In this document: positions 57,301 to 64,000 of the stretch, piece after piece | How positions within the stretch are numbered: the stretch's first letter is position 1 | Layout: the number at the start of each line of letters is the position of its first letter | Assembly (NCBI GenBank): GCA_950022655.1 | Contig: OX465584.1 | Span: 27,439,469-27,503,468, forward strand | Length of the DNA stretch: 64,000 nucleotides | Reading direction: 5' to 3' | Origin: Alentia gelatinosa | Taxonomy: Eukaryota > Annelida > Polychaeta > Phyllodocida > Polynoidae | Program-made: the position numbers and the translations under genes | Notes under the pieces: model-generated | The model's database searches: none | The model's input: only the letters and a program-made list of their open reading frames with translations | What the model was told of the DNA's origin: nothing

Positions 57301-60300
57301 GTTCACAGATTCTCATACCCCAAGCTGAAGCCACCCTCCTTCTTCTGCGAGAATGAAACCCGTAAAGGTCTGACACTGCACTACCGCAGCAAGCGGAAGG
57401 GTTTCCTCTACTACGTCATGGGCCAAATCACACAGGTACGTCATGCTACTTGACGGAATCACAAATAAGACATGCTAAATCCTAAGACCGAGACGAATTT
57501 ACTGTACAATGGTCTATTGTTGGCAGTTCATAAGCAATGCTCGTGAGTGGCTGTTATGCATGCGAAACATTCAGTTTGATTTCCTTAGTGAGTGATTAGG
57601 ATTTTTATATTCATAGCGTCTAAACAAAAAACCTGGCAATACACATTAGAATCCCACTTAATTTGTCATCCCGTTAAAGGGTCTCACCATGTAAGGGGGA
57701 ACTATTGCTCGGAACTGTTCCTTCTATTAGTACACACGTGGGGTTACAAAAGTTGCCAAAATGGTTGCGTATATTGTAGTATTGAATATTCCTGTGTGGA
57801 TATCAACAGGAGCGTGATGAATTAAGAATGACGCTAGGTGACAGTAGAAGATGGAGTGACAGCTTTTTAATGTTATCAACTTTCAGGTGGCCAAGACGTT
57901 TTATTCAACTAATGTGGAAATAGAGTTGATGTCGGAGGAGGAAACACTGGACATGACACATGTGGTCATGAAGCTCCACTTTGACAACACAGGCTTCAAA
58001 CTGCCTAAACAGGAAGCCGATAAGGTACAACAGCAGTTCAATATTACAACCATTAGAGACATAATTTAATTTAGGCTTCAGACTGCCTAAACCGGAGACC
58101 TAAAAGGTATGCTGTCGACTCGTATGTACAGCAACAACTATTAGAGAAGTAATCTAACTCAGGCTTCTAACTGCCTATATAGGAGAATGGTTTGTCTTAA
58201 GACCACTCTAACAGCATCGTCTATTAGAAATATAATATAATTCGGGGTTTAAACTACCCATACAGATGACCAAAACTGTGCACTTTCAACTCGCTCTTAT
58301 AGTTAGTCTAATTACCTACTATATCTAAAACGGTAGAATTCCGTCGAATCCGCTTGAAGTTGTTCCCATGTATAGAGACATAGTGAACCAAACCGTGACA
58401 CTTTGGTAATGAGAGTGTCACGGTTTCGAATCCCGCGGTTGGCAGTCCGTAGATCTCGTTTTTCGATATTTTTGCCTTGGACCCGACGAAGTCGCTAGTT
58501 AAAGTTTACTAAGCCCAAACAGGAATTTGATAATTGACAGTGTTGATATAAGATTATAGATATGTATTAAGCATGAGTTCTATGATATTGATAGGCATTT
58601 TTGCCCAGCATAGCTCCTACTCAAATTGGTGTTTGATATCTGATTGTTCATGTTATCTTTTTCCCCAGGAAGCAGACTCTCTACCTATTTCTTCAGATAT
58701 TTTCTTTGACGTATTTCCATTCCACATTGTCTTCAACAGAGCTATGGTCATCAAGAACATTGGTTAGTGCGATATTGTGGTTAATAGGAGTACATATAAT
58801 GCAAAAATGCTTTCACTTTTCTCATGCACCTGGGCATGGTGAGGGCACTTCAGTATACTTCTTTTATTGCTCTGACATAAGTTATGTAAAAATACCTTCA
58901 TAAGCGTTCAGGGTTGGGGCACATTGGAGTATATTTCATCGTCACTATGAAATGAGTTATGTAGTAATGCTTTAATTTCTCTGGTGTACAGGGTCGGGCC
59001 TCGGCGCAGTCATGTCTCACGTTGTGGGGCAGGCTATAGACGAGATGTTCATGCTAACACGACCAATGGTGGAATTCACCATGGAAAATGTAAGTATCAT
59101 GTTCATCCACAACTGTGCATAGGAACTACAGGCTCAAGTATATGTGGTTGTAATCAATCTATACTCGGGATGTGTCATACTGCACTGCGATAGAAGAATG
59201 AGTTATCTATTGAATCGTAATTTAGATCATATTCACATTGTTGATAGTATCCCAGATTCGATAGCCAGTGGGGTAACGATCACATCAGATCTCATTCGTC
59301 ATTCCATGATGATTGAATATATTTTGTCCCTCTGTACCAGGGGCCTTGCTGTAAGTTAACATTGTAAGTAACAATATTGGGTTTTTAATGATTTTCAGAT
59401 ATATGATAATAAGGAGACAAAGTGAGGTTTGCTAGACAAGGCAATACTACATACCAATTGAATGTAGCCCTGGAGCCTACTGAAAATAGGGTTCATGGAC
59501 CCTAGTAGAGATTCCAGAATAAACAACAACTGATAGAAAATAATAAAACCGATTCCCCATTGCTTTGTTGGGTTCAGATACACCTCGTTCTCTGAACTCG
59601 GTACTTCTGAAAACACCAAAAACAACCCGTAACAGACTTCATTTAGGCAACCTTATTCTGTACCTATATATTATGTATATAGCAACTATGTACTACTGAT
59701 ACTAAGAACACGACAAGAACAACTGTGCTCATTTTGTCATAAAAATATAAAAGATTTATTCATGGAAGAAGAATGAAAAAAGTTGAAGATGGCCTCTTGA
59801 CCTACGGGCACGTTATCCTTGTGAAGGATACATTTTGAATTAAAAAAATACTGAACCTTAGATGAACGTGTATCTAAGTTTTAAGGGAGTTTCATCAACT
59901 GCTATTTGTTTTGGGTTTCAGGTGTTAATGCACACAAATAACGTGTTTGAGTTGATGACGATTGACGTCGTTCTGAACAGAACCAATACGATGGACGCTA
60001 CAGATTTGGAGAGTCATGGTAGAATATGACACTTGTTTCAAAGGTGTTTTGGGGCAGCTCCCCTCAGACATTCTCCACCAAACAATCAGTGATCCAAGGG
60101 ATCCACCCGAATAAGAATCAGTTTCCAATCCTGTTAGATTCACAACTAAGTCCGAAGAAGTCGATTTGCATTTAACGGTTATTTACCTATTTTGGCACTT
60201 TGCATGTTAGAGCGCTTTAAATGATGGCGAACCTATTGTTGATAATGGGCAACATTGGACAACTTTCACCCGGTTTCCAATAAAAACTGAAGTGACAATT

Positions 60301-62137
60301 TCGCTTTTCGCTTTTATTGTATGGAAAAAGGGGAAATTCAAATAAATGTTACCACTGTCACAATATTTTTCAAGGATCACCTGCTAAATTGGAGACTTAC
60401 TCATTTGCAATGGTATCATCTCTAGGGGCTGGGTCAATAGTAGAAATAGAACTGCAAAGCATGCATATAGTTTGATTCTAATTCCCTTTTCATGACGATA
60501 AACACTCTGGACTTGCTCGTTTGGGAGAATTCTGATTCGGTATGCGATACGGGAGTCCCTCAGCTATCGACCTTTGAGTTTTGGTCTTCCTATGAGCTAA
60601 CGCTGATACAACTACCAAACCCAATGACTATTTGTAAACAATCCAACATGATACGTAACTCTACATGTATATGAACGTTTCTCTCCCTTGCAAGGCTTGC
60701 AGATTCTTCTGGTAAAATCGTCGCGTTCGACTTCTCATTTAGAGAAAATTCTAAATGAATTATTTCGGTCAACTGGGACTGAAAAACCTTGCATGTAAAG
60801 AGTTCACGAAAAATTGTGTTGAATTGTTCTGCGAACACATTAACTTTTCTTCCCTCTAACCATCAAGCTACACTCTTCAAGCAGATCCTAGGTCGTTTGC
60901 AGCTCAGAAATGTAACATATGATATGCTTGGAGAGTATCTGTATATTCTCTACTGACCCGTGGAAATGGATAACTGCTGCTTGCTGTGGACATTGAAGCT
61001 TTGAAACATATAACTATTGTTGGCTGTAGAACTGGTTGGCTTGCCATATCATGAGGTCTTTATAAGGCACTGTAGCGGGCGCTTGGCCTTCTATTAACAA
61101 TATATTGACGGTTGTAAAAGAGTTTTATTTTCAATCCAAAGCACTTAAAAACTACTTGCCATTACATAGGGGCGTATACCTAATATATGGTCAATAGTGT
61201 TTAATCAAAGATTCTGAGAAACATTCCGATTTTTGTATTGTACACTTTGGATTGAAATGAAATGGTCCTCATGTTCAGTATTATACTTGCTACTTATAAT
61301 GCGCCCAACATTCTGATATTATTGTTTCTTCATGAATGCTTGCTTGTACTTGTTTTTCCTGTCTCTCATATATATCTTCTTCATCTTCAATCATCATCAA
61401 CAGGATATCTACAGAGTCTCAGATAGATTCAAGAATGCTATGGGGGAAGTAAGGGGAAAAGAAGTAAAATTTGGGGGGGGGGGGATGGAGATTGGGGAAA
61501 ATAGAAAAAAATACAAAAATTTAGGACTTGGTGTAAGTGCGATCTGAGGTGAGCGATAATGATGAATTCTTTTTTACCCTTATATTCTACCCCACCTCCT
61601 CTATAGCTATATATATCATTATTGGGTGAACCATCTGGGACTCCATAGCCATCTCCTATGTATTCAATCCTATTTTAGTATCTAAACTCCATAAACCTCT
61701 CCGATTTGTGTGTATCTTCTTTGGTGCATGCTTGATTCATTCATTTTTGTATCAAAATGTTTCTTTATCAAACGTATTCATTTCAAGCCATTTCCATTTT
61801 CTTTGCACTCATTCATCATGGAAGAAAAGGTTTTATTAGTATAATGGTCAAGGTCGAGAGATATTGGTAGATATCATTCTTCTCACTGACTCCATAGTCA
61901 TGGCCGTCATGCTAATACTATCTCTCATTCTGACTCTTACACTACCTGAACTCTCACAGACGAGGTTCTCTGTTACGTCTGATCTGTCATGCTGCGTAAC
62001 ACCTTGTCATCCTGTCTTTCAGGTGTTGAGTCACACAAACAATGTCTTTATGATGATCTCTATAGACAAAGTGAGGCCCTTCTACGAGCGGATCGCTCTA
62101 GCCAGCGGAGCAGTGACCGAGGAAATCTCGGAGGCTG
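54361..62137 (+). CDS. Atypical soluble guanylate cyclase, Gyc-88E-like (5' part, continues past window)
   Basis: Exons: 54361-54480, 56287-56489, 57309-57435, 57887-58024, 58669-58762, 58992-59089, then either 59922-60018 or 62023-62137. All splice GT-AG in phase. The start [19 protein letters not shown] is the family N-terminus, and the ATG sits in GGCGGCGCC-ATG. The H-NOX domain (1-about 190) is complete: [10 protein letters not shown] with proximal haem ligand H104, and Y133-x-S135-x-R137 binding the haem propionates. Y143 occupies the position of Ile145 of vertebrate beta1. HNOBA begins at about 197 ([18 protein letters not shown]). The PAS/coiled-coil remainder and the cyclase domain must lie beyond the window. 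Family knowledge: these cytosolic enzymes make cGMP and form dimers; insect Gyc-88E senses oxygen. Identity with this subfamily is strong; ligand preference is inferred. Confidence 0.9.
54703..55601. mobile_element. pogo/Tigger-like MITE, 899 bp, in cyclase intron 1
   Basis: Left terminus CAGTAAAACCCCTCTTCC after TA; right terminus, inverted, CAGTAAAACCCCTCTTAAGG, followed by TA. GGGGACACCCCGCTT blocks repeat subterminally on both sides. A G-run lies at about 55276-55290. No transposase reading frame exists, so it was mobilised in trans. Confidence 0.8.
57991..58325 (+). repeat. Tandem duplication of the 3' end of cyclase exon 4 plus donor
   Basis: Four degenerate ~85 bp units start AGGCTTCAAACTGCC (57991, within exon 4), AGGCTTCAGACTGCC (58073), AGGCTTCTAACTGCC (58161) and GGGTTTAAACTACCC (58245). 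Each continues with ATTAGAGA-type or CTATT-type words. Unit 2 retains a donor-like AAAAG/gtatgc but has a stop, so the extra copies are not coding. Confidence 0.75.
58335..58510 (+). repeat. SINE-like copy (family B, diverged) with tRNA-like T arm
   Basis: GTCGAATCCGCTTGAAG, then CATGTATAGAGACATAGTGAAC resembles the 18.46 and 28.06 kb copies. It is followed by GTGTCACGGTTTCGAATCCCG, which looks like a B box with one extra base. Confidence 0.4.
59922..60018 (+). CDS. Cyclase exon 7a (alternative HNOBA exon)
   Basis: 32 codons plus one base, phase 0 to phase 1, with a TTTCAG acceptor and ATG/gtagaa donor. It encodes [15 protein letters not shown] and on to TDLESH. It is the closer of the two copies to the canonical HNOBA strand (TNN-x-FEL). 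It is homologous to exon 7b at 62023; joining both in series would shift the frame. Confidence 0.8.
60019..62022. other. Cyclase intron between the alternative exons
   Basis: About 2 kb with no third HTNN-type exon found in any frame. A G-run lies at about 61477. A possible acceptor ATCATCAACAG at about 61404 leads into a short open stretch ([13 protein letters not shown]), but this does not resemble HNOBA. Confidence 0.5.
62023..62137 (+). CDS. Cyclase exon 7b (alternative HNOBA exon)
   Basis: 38 codons plus one base, also phase 0 to phase 1, with a TCTTTCAG acceptor and GCTG/gtagga donor. It encodes [15 protein letters not shown] and on to VTEEISEA. 12 of the first 17 residues match exon 7a, while the rest differs and is six residues longer. 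It is probably a duplicated, mutually exclusive exon. Confidence 0.78.
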
Positions 62138-64000
62138 GTAGGACTGAGTATCACATGATAATGACGTCTTTACTGGCAATTCCGATGGCTCCTGAAGATC
62201 CTATTATTTTTAGATTTCTGCTCCTCTGCTGCCTGAGCTAGGACAAGCACTGTTTTCTGTACCTAATCGTCAGAAGAACATGTGCAGACTATTTTGTAGC
62301 GCCCCCTCCTGTTCGGTTCACAACATCATTGTTAGGATCACTGCACTATTCTTTTCATCCCCTACGCTGTAATGATTTCTGGCTGTCCGCAACACATTTA
62401 TTTTCCTGAAAAGGAAACGGGTACACAACAATATTGCAAGAAAAAACAACAACACTAGCAGAAAGCTGCCCAGCAGATGGTGGACAACTCAGTGGAATAT
62501 GGCCTGTTGGCAGCTTCCTTAGCACGACGGGTACGACTTTGTGTATATCCCGTCACACTGTTCTATTGCCCCGTTCTTAGGACCTTAGACAACACTAAAC
62601 CTCACATACAGCCTACTCCGATCAGCATTTGTACTCCTCATCATACCATACTATATCCATGAAGATCCACCCACTTTTTGATCCATTTACATAAATGTAG
62701 ATCACTGATCCATGGGTCGCCTCACTAAATATAATATTATCATATGACACCTACCTCTGCGAACATTTCAAGCACAAAGTAGGAAATTTTCAATGATGTA
62801 GAGGAAAGAGATCATTGACACAGTAAGATGGTTGCATTGGCAAAGTAAGAAACCTTTATTAATAACAAAGACAATGTAAATAGGCTTAAGTTTCTATAAT
62901 GAAGCAGGAGGATCACAATGAGAAGTGGGCAGATTTCAATAACAAAGCAGGTATGTTTCAATGACACAACAGGAAGGTTTGAATGAAAAAGTAGGAAGGC
63001 CTCAATGAAAATGGAGGATGGTTTCAATGACAAATTTCAATGTTACATTGAAGTTGAAGTAATATTGAATACGTGGAAGTTTGTTTTCTACGCAGACCAA
63101 GTGTAGGACTGGATTCCTTGATATTTCTCTTTCTACAATAAACACTCACCCTATCATTGCTGCATGGTTTCCATCTTCATGTTGGTCACATCATCACCAC
63201 ACTAAGCAGACTCTGAGACTACTTGTCACTCCACATTATACCACATCTGTTGAACAACTCTGACTACATGATACCATGGCTGCTTGATAAAAAGGTCTTT
63301 ACATGGAAGAGGTTTCATCACCTGTTTTATTGTCTGAATGCACACTTGACGTATTTCTTTGCATGAATCCGAGGAATTCAGACAATAAAATCGGCCCGCC
63401 ACCCACCAACATTAATCTTGTATGATGCTGTTTTCCAATCACGATTGATGATCATCACCAATTTTGTAGATTGCTAATCTTAATTCCCAAATAATGAAGT
63501 TTTAAGCTCTCCCATCAAGGCCATTTAGAACAAAGGCATGTTCAAATTACGGTGTTACTGTGAAAAGGTGTGATGCAGATGACCACAAGCAGTGTTTACA
63601 TCCATGTGAGGCATGTTATGTACAGTAAAACCCGCAAGCGGACAACCACGGCAAGTGCGACTTTGGGTGTAGCATTCAGTTAACAGTTGGTATCCCCAAG
63701 GGCTGTGGTGGTAACTAGTCCGGTCATAGTCGTGAGACGAAAGCAATTGTTATGGCAAGCAGAGTTCCGCACCAGATATCCACCAGGGTCTTGGAACAAT
63801 AGTCAGCGCGACCAATACAATTTGTTTAGTTTTTCTTTTCCTTTTTGTTATCTTCTTTGCTCCATCCCCAAGTAATAAGGTCCATCTGAGTAATACGTTG
63901 ATATATAAAACATTAACTATATCTATATGTCCTCACTTTACCTGTATAGCTTTATGTGTGGCCTCAAGTAATGTTTAGATAGTCCCAGACCTTAATCGCG
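62138..64000. other. Cyclase intron or downstream sequence to window end
   Basis: No later HNOBA or cyclase exon is recognised. Tandem CAATGACA/CAATGAAAA-type words with AGGAAGG occur at about 62880-63020. A solo pogo-like end, TA followed by CAGTAAAACCCGCAAGCGG, is at 63623. Confidence 0.45.

Noticed and set aside
61404..61450. A third alternative cyclase exon
   Set aside because: The short open stretch after an AACAG acceptor has no HTNN motif and no HNOBA similarity.
62477..62535. Exon-like stretch (CCAG ... CGACGG/gtacga) after cyclase exon 7b
   Set aside because: The translated frames do not resemble the next HNOBA segment, and the phase cannot be confirmed.

Overview
The window is invertebrate nuclear DNA. 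It has long introns with GT-AG borders, AT-rich non-coding sequence, many short transposon relics and no operons. The protein families point to a non-vertebrate animal, most likely a lophotrochozoan such as a mollusc or brachiopod; that placement is inference.

Layout. (1) 0.3-17.3 kb, + strand: an 11-exon gene that splices in frame into an 832-residue RING-H2 E3 ubiquitin ligase. It has a SUMO-interacting motif and an 11-fold Ser-Pro repeat, so it resembles a SUMO-targeted or Arkadia-type ligase. Its introns hold six copies' worth of a ~260 bp repeat family (the sixth lies just downstream), several minisatellites, and an array of splice-acceptor-like units running into the RING exon. (2) 17.5-31.4 kb: intergenic sequence with DNA-transposon relics, foldback elements, minisatellites and GC-rich patches. 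(3) 31.8-37.5 kb: an apparently intact LINE retrotransposon inserted into an older, decayed LINE reverse-transcriptase relic on the minus strand. It has three main ORFs. ORF1 is a coiled-coil/RRM-like protein carrying a C-terminal NADAR (YbiA-like) domain. The second ORF is an SGNH hydrolase that overlaps ORF1 by ATGA. The third is an endonuclease-reverse transcriptase. (4) 38-54.3 kb: intergenic or upstream sequence with TA- and TTAA-flanked MITEs, tRNA-derived SINEs, palindromic elements and a GC-rich candidate first exon near 41.1-41.86 kb. (5) 54.36 kb to beyond the window end, + strand: the 5' part of an atypical soluble guanylate cyclase (Gyc-88E-like), with a complete haem H-NOX domain and the start of HNOBA. 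It includes two homologous exons of identical splice phase that look mutually exclusive.

The most unusual observation is the NADAR domain, an ADP-ribose-processing fold, inside an intact LINE ORF1 beside a separately encoded SGNH hydrolase. Next are the duplicated alternative exons in the cyclase and the abundance of foldback elements, several of which share a central motif.
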